In this document: positions 11,250 to 24,033 of the stretch, piece after piece
How positions within the stretch are numbered: the stretch's first letter is position 1
Layout: every line of letters starts with the position of its first letter
Source of the DNA: Apostichopus japonicus
Lineage: Eukaryota; Echinodermata; Holothuroidea; Aspidochirotida; Stichopodidae
Length of the DNA: 64,000 bases
Assembly: GCF_037975245.1 (NCBI RefSeq)
Contig: NC_092569.1
Coordinates: forward strand, 19,091,501 to 19,155,500
Direction: 5' to 3'
Notes under the pieces: generated by a model
What the model was told of the DNA's origin: nothing
Database searches by the model: none
Seen by the model: only the letters and a program-made list of their open reading frames with translations
Translations under genes and position numbers: made by a program

Positions 11250-11990
11250 GGAAACCCAAACCTACTATTGGGTCCCCACTAAAGGCAACCATTTCTAATT
11301 TCGACATACGGTGTCAGCGATAGCCAGATGTTACTCTGGGTGCTCGTTAAATTTATAATTATGACTGTACTTGAAACCCTCTGGTGGGTTACCTCATGTC
11401 CACTGTTTGGCTTCAGGAATGACTTAAACTGTATTATTAACATCATTACAGCTTACGTTACCTCCTTTAATAGTTCTGACTAATTAATTCTCTGGGACGG
11501 TCCTGTCCACACTGATGGACTCTCCCTCCCAGATTTTAACTTGTTCTTCCGCGTTGGAGATATTGTTTTCTATCTGCATTTCTTCCAGATTCTGACCCAT
11601 CTCGACTTGCTGCCTTTTTAGCTTGCGTATTTCTAGCGCTACGTCTTCCCCCCCCCTCCCCCTCCCTAGACGATTTAACTTTCACCTTCGCTTCCCTCAG
11701 TTTCAATGAAGATGATGCGCTACTTCGACTAGACTTTTCTTCGGAAATATTGTCACCATATTTCGACGCACACGATGCCTTCTCTGCCAATACATCCATC
11801 CATTCTGCGACTCTCGCACAAAACTCCTTGTAGTTGGCTTCTTGGGCCTCAAACTTACAACAAGCATCCTCAGCTGCGGCTCCTTGTGTTAAACTGCAAT
11901 ACTCATTGAATCTGTCGTCATAAGAACTTAAAAGGGTCTTTAGCATTTCAAATATTTTAATAGCAATTTTCGTAATAGCATGCATCTGTC
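11250..11990 (-). pseudogene. BEL/Pao-like gag remnant, unit B
   Basis: The best preserved part is 11985 downward: a helical N-terminal region (FNEYCSLTQG, then KFEAQEANYKEF) followed by SSLKLREAKVKVKS. A C-run near 11650 shifts the frame; beyond it the next frame reads EIRKLKRQQVEMGQNLEEMQ, a coiled-coil-like stretch. Further down an F-G/V-GDP-like segment is degraded. This layout fits the N-terminal gag of BEL/Pao elements. No LTRs were found. It could instead be an unrelated coiled-coil protein remnant; the A-copy FSGDP motif favours gag. Confidence 0.45.
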
Positions 11991-12000
11991 TATATTTTAT

Positions 12001-13675
12001 CGATTAATAACCATGTATCGCTTTGACCAGTTTAATGTGTGTTAATTTTATCACTGGGACTATTACTTGATCAATCACTATATTGTTTATTATTCCTTCA
12101 CGGTATTATTCGGATATTATAAAGTTATTGTTCTGATCAAAACCGTGTATTTGTTATTTTGATAAATGATCATATCGGCTTGATCTGTGTTTAGTCATCT
12201 ATTGTCCTAATAATCAATATTGTATTATGTTTATTGATCTATATTTGTATTCAAAATTAAAAGTTGAGGTCTACGTAACTCGTAATATATAACAAAACGT
12301 GGAGGGGGGCTGGAGAAAATCAATGACAACGATACTTTACATCAAATGACACCAAGTATATACCATTGTTAATTGCAAATAACATCAATTTCTTTATTAC
12401 TGTTGTTGCATTTTTATCACAATGGTAACAAGGAACAAAAAACGAAACTTATATACGACACAAAATTCAAAATTAACGTAGAATCAACGTCAAGATCACT
12501 TAAACGAGTCTAAAAGCTTCGCTTTCAAACGATCTGTTCATCCAATATATTTCTGCAGTTCTTCACAATGAGTCTGATATTTCTACATTAATATTTTCAA
12601 ATGAATTATAGTTCATATATTTCCTAAAACGAAGTAGAGGCAAAGTGTACGTCTGGTCGGAAATTAAAAGAAACATTTGTTCACCCTACCGTACCGTAAT
12701 TTGTCAAAAACCTCCGTTTTATTTAAAGTTGTTTTGACATGTTAGATCAAAATATTAAATTTCAGCTCTTCCCAAAATATCCATTATCAAATGGAAGATT
12801 GAGCTCGCCCTCACAAAATGTATGACACCAGTTTGGTTTTTAATAACCAGACGTTATAATGAGAAGAATGAACAAGTAAATTAAAGAAAACAAAAGTTTA
12901 CTATAGAATCGTACACCAATTTTTTACAAAAAACTGTTAACTGAAAACCATTAATTGGCTATCCAGAAGAATAGAATCAATAAAACTCATATACAAGACA
13001 ATAGACATTGCCTTCAAATGAAAAAAAGTAGACACTGGTTATTCAGCTGTTTATTAAACTTCCCATCACGCTTCATTCCTCTAAGAAGCTAATGTTGCAT
13101 ACTATACTTTACGAAAGAAACACTGATTGAAAATTAAAAAAAAGTTTATAAAACATTTACAAAAAAAAGCCTACGTAACCGCACGAGTAGTTCATGAACT
13201 CTATAATTCTGTGTTATATATATTTTCATATAAACCTTTAACTAAGAAACCATAAGTTTGGCTAAGATTCCCTCCTCGTTTTATTGTGGCATTTTCGTAC
13301 CCATTTTGCTGTCAATTTAGTTTCCCGTGTTCTTAAAATGTATCGAAAAAGGAAGACGTCGTCTTCCTCTTGTTTATGGGCAATTGCGAAGAGGGGAACA
13401 TACATAGGCTAACCTACATTAAATCAGGGTTGCTGGATTTTAGATTACATGCAACATTTCCGGGAAGCAAAGAACAGTATCTAGCGCAAGAAAAGTTCAC
13501 ATCACTGAAATAAGTTGAATTAATTGCACCTATTTTACAGCAGAGTTGAAATATATGTAGTCATTATATATAATGATTTTGATTGTCCAATGTATAAACC
13601 ATTATTAAATTTTACTTTAGTAAAGGAATATACAATTTAGTCGGTTTTAAGTATTGGGGATAGAAATCAGCCGTG
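12001..13675. other. Intergenic, no gene recognised
   Basis: AT-rich sequence without a supportable frame or repeat boundary. It lies downstream of the methyltransferase-like gene ending at 13676, so its distal part may include that 3' UTR. A minus-strand AATAAA near 13276-13282 is a possible polyadenylation signal. Confidence 0.4.
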
Positions 13676-16314
13676 TTATGCAAACCTGTGTATTAAGAGC
13701 ATTATGTTTTGACCTGCCCCCAGCACCGGCTGATCTTCCATTCTGTCAGTAAAGGTTTCTGCGCTTTCTGAGTATATTTCTCTCGTTAAAGCATCTGTGA
13801 TAAGTTCGTCATGAAGAACTCTGTGGCTACTTCTATTGGATGAAAGCGCCTGCTGCACTATTTTCACCGCATTGCTTTTCGCGTAATCTATGAACAGTAA
13901 CAGTGCGCCACGCTTCATTTTCTTCATCAGTTGATCAACTGTCAATTTCATCTTTTCTGTATATGGAGAGAGCACACAATAAACCATTTAAAACCATTTT
14001 ATATAGCTTTCATTGTCAGAAATACAGAAACATCGAAGACGTAAAAGGCAATAACAAAGAATGGGGGAAAAGTGGCATACAACCTGACTTTGGTGATAGT
14101 TTCCAAACCAGTTTAATTTCGCAGATTCTAAGGACGTCCAGAGTTGCCTTGATTTACTTGTTTTAATTTCCTCTCTTGAAATTTATCCATATAAGGCGTC
14201 GAAATTTTAGGCAGAGGTTGAAAGTTTGGTTAAGTTGATTTTGATTTTATTCCCTCTTCGTTGACTATTTCTTGCAAGGTTAGAATTGTTAGCGTTCTCA
14301 TAGAACACTGGCTAAAACCCAGTGAAATATTACAAAAGTACACAGTATTACAGAAGTCCACATCAACCAACATGGTTAATATAGCACCCAATGTACACTG
14401 CTTGGCCAGTTTGTACTGTGAATGAGAGACAACCGTTAATCAGTGTTAACTAAAAGTGTGTTATAACGCCGTAACATGTTAGACCTGTCAGTAGATGTTA
14501 CACGTTGGACAAATTAATAACAGACGAATTCACTATACTCGAGGCTTTTTCAAGTAATGACTGGTGGTTATGATTATCAACAACTCTCCCTCTGTATGTT
14601 TGTAAAGATGGTTCACATTTTCAGATGTTAATCGTTTTGCAATAAACTGTCATCCACTTTATGTTAAAATGTGGACGAAATTATTGGCGAAACCTTTAGA
14701 GTATAGTCTGGTTAGTCCAGTCGATCATTGTGCATAGGATTGTGTGTTTAGTATTTGCTGTTTGTAAGTCCTTCTCAGTAGCAACTGGTTATAAATGAAA
14801 CACACATGTTAAGAAATTATACAACACATCAGTTTTAACTGATAAACGGGTACCCACCGTAACCAGATTTAACTGATAAAGTCATGGCAATCGGCTATTT
14901 ATAAGTCCCGATAAAACTAGATACTGTGATGTTATCGCTTGGTTCGACTTTCGATGAATCAGCTAAATCACTTGTTGCTTTGATGTCACATTGTATTGAT
15001 AAATCCTCGTTGTAGACAATAACTCCTAAGATTGTATTTTAATTTTTATGGCAGTATTCTATATTCTGTTCCCATGCAGAAACACATGGTGCTCTTAGTT
15101 AACGTAGTACAAAGCAACTGAAAATCATCGTCCGTCTTCGCTTTGCTTCGGTGCATATTTTGGGACAGCACGATCCCTATGACATTCTATGTATTAATTC
15201 AGCTCTGGAGGTATGACAGTTATTTTACAACATGGTTTGGATGTTAAATGTTAGATATATATGATGGCCCACTTACTTTACAAGTGGAATTTGAAGTTGA
15301 AATTATACGATGATGTAATTAACGCACAGTTTTAAGCTAATTTTTACGGGTAATACATGTTTCCGGGGTTGTAGAGACCAGGCATATGATAAAGGTGCAC
15401 TTTTTGAGAATTTGCTACAACATAATTTCCAAGACAGAAGAAGAAGTAAATAACAATATTTCAAAATGTTGTGTTTTCGGGGCTGTCCCCTCGAACCCGT
15501 TGCATTATATTTTTTGGGCTACTTAGCGGCCCTCATACCTCAAGAAGTACCATAACATCTTTCACATCTCCCTCCTATTTTCTCATTCAACCCACAAATG
15601 CACCATTTGAAAGAATTCTAGTGATAGTATATGAATCTTAAAGACTGCATACTACTTACCTGCCGACGAGGCTACCGTTGATAGGGACTTTATCATGGTA
15701 ATGATATCCGCCTCATTAATAATTCCGAAACTCTTAACTTTGAAAAATGCCCGTGGATAAAGGCTGGAGCACATGTCAAATTTTGCCCATTCTGTTTCTG
15801 GCATCCAAGACTGGTATTCACAAGACAACTGCTGTTTCATATCTTCCCAAGTGTGACGCCAGTCATCATATTTATCAAGGACGCAAACCTTTGTCGTCAG
15901 GGTTCCATAACATCCCACTGTCCTCAGAAATATGCACAGCCCAAGAGCGTCAATATTTGGACCTCCACCCACACAACAGACGATTGGTTGTTCTTTCAGC
16001 TTCTCGAGGGATTCCATATGTTCAGGAGTGTAAGCTTTCATCAGAGCAGCATACACTAAGTGAACATGTCGTGGGAGGTACGTGTACGTATACGTCCATC
16101 GCATTAGTTTGTCAGAGTAATCCGGCCTATCCGAAAACCGATTTGACATGTCATTCGTGTACGTCTCCCTCATGACCTCTCTCATGTTGCGGCTATTCGA
16201 AAATGTTGCTGCTTCATCTTGATTTGAATACTTGTCAAACGTTGCAACGATCGCATCAAACAAGATACAAATATCTTCATTAAACTGCCAATGGTCATCG
16301 TTGTTTCCAGCCAT
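13676..16314 (-). CDS. Methyltransferase-like protein C (uncharacterised family), 2 exons
   Basis: Exon 1 is 16314-15660 (GTAAGT donor). Exon 2 is 13956-13676 after a CATATACAG acceptor. The 1.7-kb intron is phase 1, as in genes A, B and D, and the joined frame is open for 311 aa. The start MAGNNDD was chosen because it aligns with the starts of genes A and B; the frame runs 27 codons further upstream to another ATG at 16395. Conserved blocks are YLPRHVHLVYAAL (about 79-91), VCCVGGGPNID (about 112-122), VLDKYDDWRHTW and ITMIKSLSTV, with ALLLFIDYAKSN in exon 2. GGGPNID replaces GGGPGSD of genes A and B, so C and D form a separate subgroup. Function beyond a methyltransferase-like fold is not known. 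Confidence 0.75.
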
Positions 16315-16544
16315 AATTCTCAGTTTACTTTTATTGTACCGATATGCAATCTGGTTCACCCTTTTGTGATACATACTGGAGCGATGGAATGACATATGCC
16401 GCTACAACTGTAAGCTATATAGGCCTACAACCAGGCGCAATAAACAGACATGACGCAATATGTTATATTTAGTAAGTTACTATGTTTGGTAGTGACTTAA
16501 TTTATAACTGGTAGCTTTTGACTGATAAACATACGTCAACATAC

Positions 16545-16612
16545 GTCTTGGCTTTTAAGAGTATCGGTCTAGTACGGATGTGCAGGTTGGGTTTGCTATG
16601 CTTAAGAAACTC

Positions 16613-16672
<60 letters not shown>

Positions 16673-16785
16673 CTATCAAAATACTCGTACATTAATACCA
16701 TTTGTAAGAAATTGAACGAGTTTCTTAAGCATAGCAAAACCAACCTGTACATTCGTACTAGACCGATACACTAAAAAGCCAAGAC
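16545..16785. repeat. Long palindrome with (TA)n near its centre
   Basis: About 68 bp at the left, from GTCTTGGC at 16545 to AAACTCGTT, is repeated inverted at the right, from AACGAGTTT to GCCAAGAC at 16785, with few mismatches. The centre is a (TA)n tract (about 16613-16672) plus about 40 bp of other sequence. It may be a MITE or foldback element. A target duplication could not be identified. Confidence 0.8.
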
Positions 16786-18340
16786 AATTGACTAACATGA
16801 GTGCCCATTACGTGCGTCATAGAAGCATCTGTCATAAATAAGCAGCTAGGCCTATCGTAGTGTCTCAAACAATTAAAAATAAATCATCTGCAAAAATACC
16901 TATATATGAAGATAGCTTGGCATTTGTTACATTAGGGCTCCCCTATTACCAGACATGTACTATACAGTAGCTAGGTGTGCGCGAGTCCTAGCCCTATACA
17001 GTTACTGTACCTCACTGCTACTTTGAACAACTACTCGGTCGATTAAAGTCTCAGTACTTGTTTGCCAAAATTTAACTTCGATCTTTCCAGCTTACTGCAC
17101 TAAAAGCTCAGTGAAAAACGACACCGTTTATTGCAAGTTTCATATCAATATTCATTATGTTTATTGAGTTATATGTCGTTAAAAATTGTTGAATAAAATT
17201 CGCCAGATTTGTTAACGAATCCGTAGATTCTACAAACTATCAAAGTTTGCAACAGATCATGCGCCTATCAAATCTCTGTGTTTTGTTGACGACCGTTAGG
17301 CCTAGGACTACTTTCATTTTCGTGGCTCGCCTGTCTTGGGTCCCTTCTCTTGAATAGTACTTTTCTAACTGTCTTAACGATGTAACTAGTGAATTGTTGT
17401 AATTTCCTTCCATTGCAATGAATAAACAGGTGTTTCATATACGTTTCCTCGGTGGAATTTAAAAAAAAAGTGGACGATACGAGTATAGGACTGCGGTAAA
17501 ATCTTGATCGGGCCACATGTGTAGACGTTTTCGTTTACATTAGTGTAATGAACATGCTGACATGGACGGTCGCAGTGCTTTTACGGTAAATCGTTCGCGC
17601 CGTTCGGCAACAGAACATAAATTTCTTTCGATTGCGACAGCTTTTCTCCAATAAACCCACCTGGTCAAAGAGCATTTAGAATAAGAAACATCGAATCTAC
17701 TTCGGAAGTTTGTTTTCCGAAATTTATCAGCAAACAGGTATTGAGACTTTAACGCGACTTCGTACATTTTCCCAATTATTTACCTTGTCTTTTAGCTGCA
17801 GATTGTTGGGCGAAAAATATTGCTATTACTCCATTACACTGCCTAACTCAAAGCGATCTTTTACGCAATGAAAATCTATGGTTGATAGAGCATCTACCTT
17901 CTATTCGCAACTGGTGTTGAGTGAAAATCTTTGCAAAAAAATCCTAGCAGCATTAACAACAAACTTGTCTCAAAACTCCTTTAAATTGTTGTATATTTTG
18001 CGAATTAAGACTGGTGGCATGCAGAAAATGTCTCAAGAAATTATTTAGGAGATGTTTGGCCAGCTTAAATATGGGTATTCTGACACGAAACATTTTAACA
18101 ATGCTTATTGTCAGTAGCATATACTCTACCGTGCAGGGGCACAACCAAGCCGTCGTGATATCGACTTTTAATAATTTTTAATTGGTTGAGAAAGTAATAT
18201 ATCAACACAACACACTTATGAATGCCTTTAATACACCTTACGTACTTCGTACAACAACCTCTCTTATTCTTATAGGGCTTAACGCAATATGTTATCTAAT
18301 AGGCTGGTCGGTTGGAGATACGATAGATTATGAAACAAGG
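16786..18340. other. Intergenic, no gene recognised
   Basis: Several frames of 60-80 codons occur on the minus strand (around 17270-17770 and 17950-18140), but none shows a recognisable motif or paralog in the window. They are treated as chance frames. Confidence 0.4.
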
Positions 18341-18345
18341 TTTCC

Positions 18346-18745
18346 AAAATTTGACTTCTGGTGACTTCAAATGACATTTGACTTTCACAAAGGCTTCTTG
18401 TACTTAACGTGTAACAACTACAAACGAAATATGATATTGGTTCAAGCTTCCATTCTTGAGATATCGTGATTACAAGGTTTTCACAATTTGACCCCTAGTA
18501 ACCCCGAATGAACTTTGACCTCCACAAGAAACAATAGGCTTTTTGCTCCTAAATGTGGTTCTCCTACGCACGAAATATGAGATTGGTCCAAGCTTCCTTT
18601 CTTGAGATATCGTGTTTTCAAGGTTTTCACGATTTTACCCCTGTTGACCCCAAATGACCTTAGACCTCCTCTAAAAACAAACTCAATGTGGTACACCAAC
18701 TCACCAAATATGAGAATGGTCCAAGCTTCCCTCCTTGAGTTTTGG
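18346..18745. repeat. Degenerate tandem repeat, period roughly 133-146 bp, three units
   Basis: Each unit carries a TTTGACCCCTNNTGACCCC-like block, a TGACCTTTGACCTCC-like block, AAATATGAGATTGGTCCAAG and CTTGAGATATCGTG. The CTTGAG anchors are at 18455, 18601 and 18734. The units are clearly related but diverged. Overlapping frames here follow the repeat and are not genes. Confidence 0.75.
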
Positions 18746-19530
18746 TGTCACAAGCAAGGCCTCACACACACGCACATACATGTTTGTATTACATTCAGAC
18801 CGAGGACCCAATTGTATTTTCCATTGTTCAAATCCACGTACCCTAACCTTAACAATATCCCATACAATAGAGTTCTTCCGGGGACGTGGTGAAGAAATCA
18901 CAACCGAGGACCTGGAACTCTTTTGTTTAAGTCCTCGGTCAAAATACAAAACTAACGCAAGCGCTCACTCATCCGCCTGCATGACTACAAAGGTTACGAT
19001 TATCAAAGGTCACAATCTTCTCATTAACAGTACGGGCTAAACGCACACAATAGTATAGTGCTACTAGAAATAGGCCTACTATACTTTTACTTCCTCACTA
19101 TGTACAGTTTTGTCAATATTAATACCTTAATGTGACAAGAATCGAATCGACATACCGAGGAGTTAAATTTATTCCAACGAATCAGCGATATCAATACGAA
19201 CTATTTTTGGAAGAAGAATTCTAACCAGATTATCCAAATTTGAGCGTAATACATTAAACCTTGCCACAGTCAAACATTGTAGACTCCGCTACACTTTCGC
19301 TGTTGTGTTCCTTCCTCATTTTACAGGTTTCTAGCGGAAGACAATTCTGCATGTATTGGACTTTGCAAAACATTGTTCGAAATTTTCAGACGATAAGCTC
19401 CGCCCACAAGCCAACAGTATAGAATATGGAGGCGGGCGCTACGGGCACTATGTCAATGAGTCAATAATTGCTACCGTACAACGTCGCTTCACTCCAAGCC
19501 CTACTACACACACGTACGGTTCTAATATTA
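18746..19530. other. Intergenic, no gene recognised
   Basis: No gene is seen. A 7-nt CGAGGAC motif recurs near 18801, 18905 and 18934, possibly the ends of a small element. Confidence 0.35.
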
Positions 19531-20942
19531 AAGGAATTGTCTAGTGGAAGATTTTGATACATTGACCTTGTAGTTCTTATTTTTCTCTTTCTAACCATGT
19601 AAAAAATGTCCCCATTCAACGTTTTCTTCTTTTAGAAATCTGGTTTTCAATTTCACCAGTTTCTCACCAAAAGTACCTTTTGTTCGAACGCATCAAAGTG
19701 GTGATTGACGTAGTGCAGGTAAATAGGCAAAGCAGGCGACTTGAAGTTAGCACTCCCGTTTCCGCAGCAAATACAATCTCATGTGTACACGCACAGGTGA
19801 TAACCTATTTTATATAACGTAGATATCGCAAACGTTTATCCTACCATGCCCAGTTGGTATACTTGTATAGCCTCGTTGCACATAATACACTCTCACACTC
19901 AAACCACAGTGTGATCAGCAGGCTATACTGTCACTCTTAGTAAATAGCCTAGCACTACACCAAAACTGGAGCCTGGACACGAAATTGAAATAATCTGGTA
20001 CTGACTTCAACCTTCTTCTCTGTATTTCCAAGTAAAGGGACAATTTAAACGACATACAAGCGTGAAGTTTGCTATGCGATATGCCACAAGAAGGCGTTGG
20101 TCACGTACGGGTCGCATTGTTAACAATGACAGAAACAATACACATGTAACGAAATTGCTTATGCATTTGTTTATATTTGCCCCATATATTATGACCAAAA
20201 AAAAGTAAACATTTTGAAATGCGTAAGAAGAAAAGAGAATAATGAACAACATAGAAATGGCCTGGCTTTCTGGAATCTTTGAAATCGAATTAGATTTTTA
20301 TTTTTATATTTATTTTTTTATATCTATATTCTGTATTTATTTATGTGTTCTGTTTGTTATATTTTGTATGTTTTATATGTGCAGGGATCCTGGGGAGAAC
20401 ACTGGTTTACCAGTGACAGGACCCCTGGTTACGAATAAAGTTAATAAAAATAAAAAAGCAAACAGACCATTACATTAAAATGTATATCAGGTTGATGAGT
20501 TCAGACTGTATCCAGAATTTAATAGTAATCTGTATGCAAATACGTACATCGATGATTCATGATACCACGTAGCAATCATGGCGTAATGACAAACTCGAAT
20601 GCGATATAATATACAGGCAACAAAGTTTTCTTTTTAAAATTAACCTTTAATAATTAAAAAATACATTCAAAAAGATTCTAGCCTAATTAGCACCATTTAA
20701 ACTTTACATCAAATTGAACATGTTCCAAGCAAAAGGTATCATAACAATTGCAATAGGCATCAGTCCTGTACCTACATAAAAATGAACTTATATTTCTCTG
20801 TTTCTCGCATATTCAAGAGATTTACAAAGTGAGCAGTAAAGTGATCATTTCTTCAGAAAAATTGCATGAACCACACTCTCATATATATACTGTCGTTCCG
20901 GATTTCCACTTATGTATCAATCATTGCGTTGAACAAAGTCAC

Positions 20943-21540
20943 CAAAGATGCCCTGTAGCAGGGAGCTAATGTGGCCGAACAAATTCAAAGATGCCTTGTA
21001 GCAGGGAGATAATGTGGCCGAACAAATTCAAAGATGCCTTGTAGCAGGGAGATAATGTGGCCGAACAAATTCAAAGATGCCTTGTAGCAGGGAGATAATG
21101 TGGCCGAACAAATTCAAAGATGCCTTGTAGCAGGGAGATAATGTGGCCGAACAAATTCAAAGATGCCTTGTAGCGGGGAGATAATGTGGCCGAACAAATT
21201 CAAAGATGCCTTGTAGCAGGGAGATAATGTGGCCGAACAAATTCAAAGATGCCTTGTTGCAGGGAGATAATGTGGCCGAACAAATTCAAAGATGCCTTGT
21301 TGCAGGGAGATAATGTGGCCGAACAAATTCAAAGATGCCCTGTAGCAGGGAGATAACGTGGCCGAACAAATTCAAAGATGCCTTGTAGCAGGGAGATAAT
21401 GTGGCCGAACAAATTCAAAGATGCCCTGTAGCAGGGAGATAATGTGGCCGAACAAATTCAAAGATGCCTTGTAGCAGGGAGATAATGTGGCCGAACAAAT
21501 TCAAAGATGCCCTGTAGCAGGGAGATAATGTGGCCGAACA
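20943..21540. repeat. 43-bp minisatellite, 14 units
   Basis: Head-to-tail units of CAAAGATGCCTTGTAGCAGG plus GAGATAATGTGGCCGAACAAATT. Units differ by single bases (CCCTG/CCTTG, GTAG/GTTG, ATAAT/CTAAT). Copy 2 of the segmental duplication has a single unit at about 47533-47572, in the same flanks. There are no unique spacers, so it is not CRISPR-like. Confidence 0.95.
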
Positions 21541-24033
21541 AAGTACGTCACGTTTCAGTAACGAACAGAATTACACAAAGGCATATATACATGGCTACAA
21601 ACTTTATGTATGTATAATTAAGGAAGCTAAGAAGGAAACCAAAGGGTAGAGAATGAAACAATGAACTTAAAGTAATCATTTCCAGAAAAGATAACTATCA
21701 AGACCATATTTTCCCAACCATGTTCGGATATACAACTGTTTGGGAGGGGGGGGGGGCTCACTCCTCGCTCCAGACCCGCTCGGCCGTCCGTCTGGTCCGG
21801 GCTCATCATAGCTTGATGGGGCAGTGCCTATAACTAGGGCCTTAACGTATAGCCCACCCAAACCCAACGAACCTTTTATAGAAATGTGTGAATAATTTCT
21901 AATGATGATGTCTCCGACATCACTGACGGCTGAAGATTGTCAAGTGATTGGTCTAATTTAAATATCCAATATAATACAAATTAATAGGGTCAACTTTTGA
22001 CACGAACTGTCTTAAATGGGACTAAAGAACAAACATCAGCTATGGTCTAGCTAATGGATTCCACAAAAGATAGATCCTAATATACAGATTGCATATAGGC
22101 TTAGTGTAACCTATAGTATACACAATACATAAAATAATTAGTACAATGGGACAAGCAACATTGGTTATATGTTCCTATCGAAGGGAACGCATAGTTACTA
22201 AACAAAACAATGGAATATAAAGCATATTAACCTATGGCATGACTTAAATTAAACACAAAACATCTATGTATGCTTTGAGCCATATAACAGAGTAACTAGA
22301 ACATTATTTAACTTTAGAGCTTCCTTTTTAAAATACATAGTGATTCATAGCTTTAAAGAAATTAGTGAATAATTTCTATCGATGATGTCTCCGACATCCT
22401 GGACTGTTGCGGGTAGTCAAGTCAGTGACGTAGATCACTAGTAAACTGGCCCTCTTATAGAGCCAGGAAAATGTGGCCATACATGCAACGTCCTGCATAG
22501 CTCAAATAAGACGATAAAGGAACCACATGATCGGCTTACTCAGAATTGAGAAACACCAACATTATTACTTAACTATATAGGACACCAGGTGTAAACAAGT
22601 TAGTGACGTAGCCCTAGGAAATGAGCTCATACAAAAAGAGGTGAACACAAGGGTCACCTGTTTGTGCAAGATTTCCATCTCATGGGAAAACCTCGCATTA
22701 GAATCTGTTGGCTGATGGGTTAGATACTGGCTTACTCAGTTCACATGGAGGACAAAGGTAAGTCATTCCACGAATAAAGACATAGTCATAACAACTTCCT
22801 GCGAGGAAGTGACAAGGCCATTGAACTCCATGAGCACCAAGAATTTGTAGGGAAGCCTATCACAGGGGGGGGGGGGGTATCTAAATAATCATAATTTCTA
22901 ATTTACCGATCAAAGTAGGGGTGCTATAACCCCATATTGCATATGTGATACCATTCCCTTCGGTTATTATCTCTTCACGTGGCCCAATAATCAATTTCTT
23001 TTCTAGGGTTACTGTAATGTGCCTTGGTTTAATAATATATGACAGCCTGTAGTAATAACAAGCATGCATGAATTAATTTCACCCTCTATGTTCTTGTTTT
23101 CCCCCTAAGTCCCCGGACATGAAGAACCGGTACTACCTTTTAAAGCTGTTTGAATTGCTGTTTTCCGTTGAAATTGAACTTGTACAGCAAGGAAGGAAAT
23201 GGGTATCATGTAACAATTATTATGTATATCACAGTACTGAAACTGATTATTAAATAAGCTACGTAGAATACATTGTAGTAGTATTACGGTTATACAGTAC
23301 ATGTTAGCCCCTGTACTGAGAACCACTTCGATTGTTCACCTTTCAGTCCCCGATTAGTAGAGGAATGTCGAATCGAGAGAGCCCCGTTAAAGCCCTTTTT
23401 AAGTAAAATCTAAGGCTACTTTTTAAGAAAAATAATGTAATATCCAGACCCACGTTCTGAGTATTTTACAACATTCACAGTATTATACGGCAACGAAAAC
23501 ATATATACTTCTTTTGGCGTACAAATCGCCCCACTTTTTTTGTCTGATTCGCCCGGTCAGTATGCGGCCATACACTGTTTCAGTATTCTCTCTGTTCTAT
23601 TAGATTGGATGGTAAATACAGATACATGATCTGTGAATTTCCCAGTCGCCCAGACCGTACTATCGTTTACAATTCAACAGTGCGCCGTTTACTCAATCAC
23701 TAGAGTAAATAACTACCGAGTAGGAAAGTTCCGGTATTATAGGCAAACATAACTCGTTCCTAGCAAAAGACAATTCATTCCTTGTAAAAAGTTCCCTCCC
23801 ACCGTCAGACATGACTATATTTCCACCAACATGAAGGACAAATCTAAAAAGTACATCCAACGGTAACAGTCCATTTAAAAAAAAAAAAAAAGATTATTAA
23901 ACTGAACATCTCAAACATGCAGAACGAACAATAATTCCAACATAGTCATATAGTATACTTGAACAAGTCTGTTTGTATGGTTTCATGCTTAGATTTGGGA
24001 CATTCTTTGGTTACAGTCACCAACTTTCACTTG
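21541..24033. other. Non-coding part of the segmental duplication
   Basis: No supportable gene. A G-run followed by GCTCACTCCTCGCTCC lies near 21746-21770. A block GTGAATAATTTCTA..GATGATGTCTCCGACATC occurs twice (about 21887-21918 and 22367-22397), with an internal GATGTC/GACATC hairpin. A poly-G run is at 22865-22876. All have counterparts in copy 2. Confidence 0.4.

Noticed and set aside
11536-11985. Host coiled-coil gene
   Set aside because: The companion copy carries an FSGDP gag-like motif, both are broken, and both travel with transposon-rich duplication edges; a gag remnant is more likely.
15747-16175. 142-codon plus-strand frame
   Set aside because: Antisense shadow of methyltransferase-like gene C exon 1.
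18481-18949. Overlapping frames of 70-100 codons on both strands
   Set aside because: They track the degenerate tandem repeat and adjacent low-constraint DNA, with no domain.
20943-21540. Possible CRISPR-like array
   Set aside because: Units are contiguous without unique spacers; it is a minisatellite in a eukaryotic genome.
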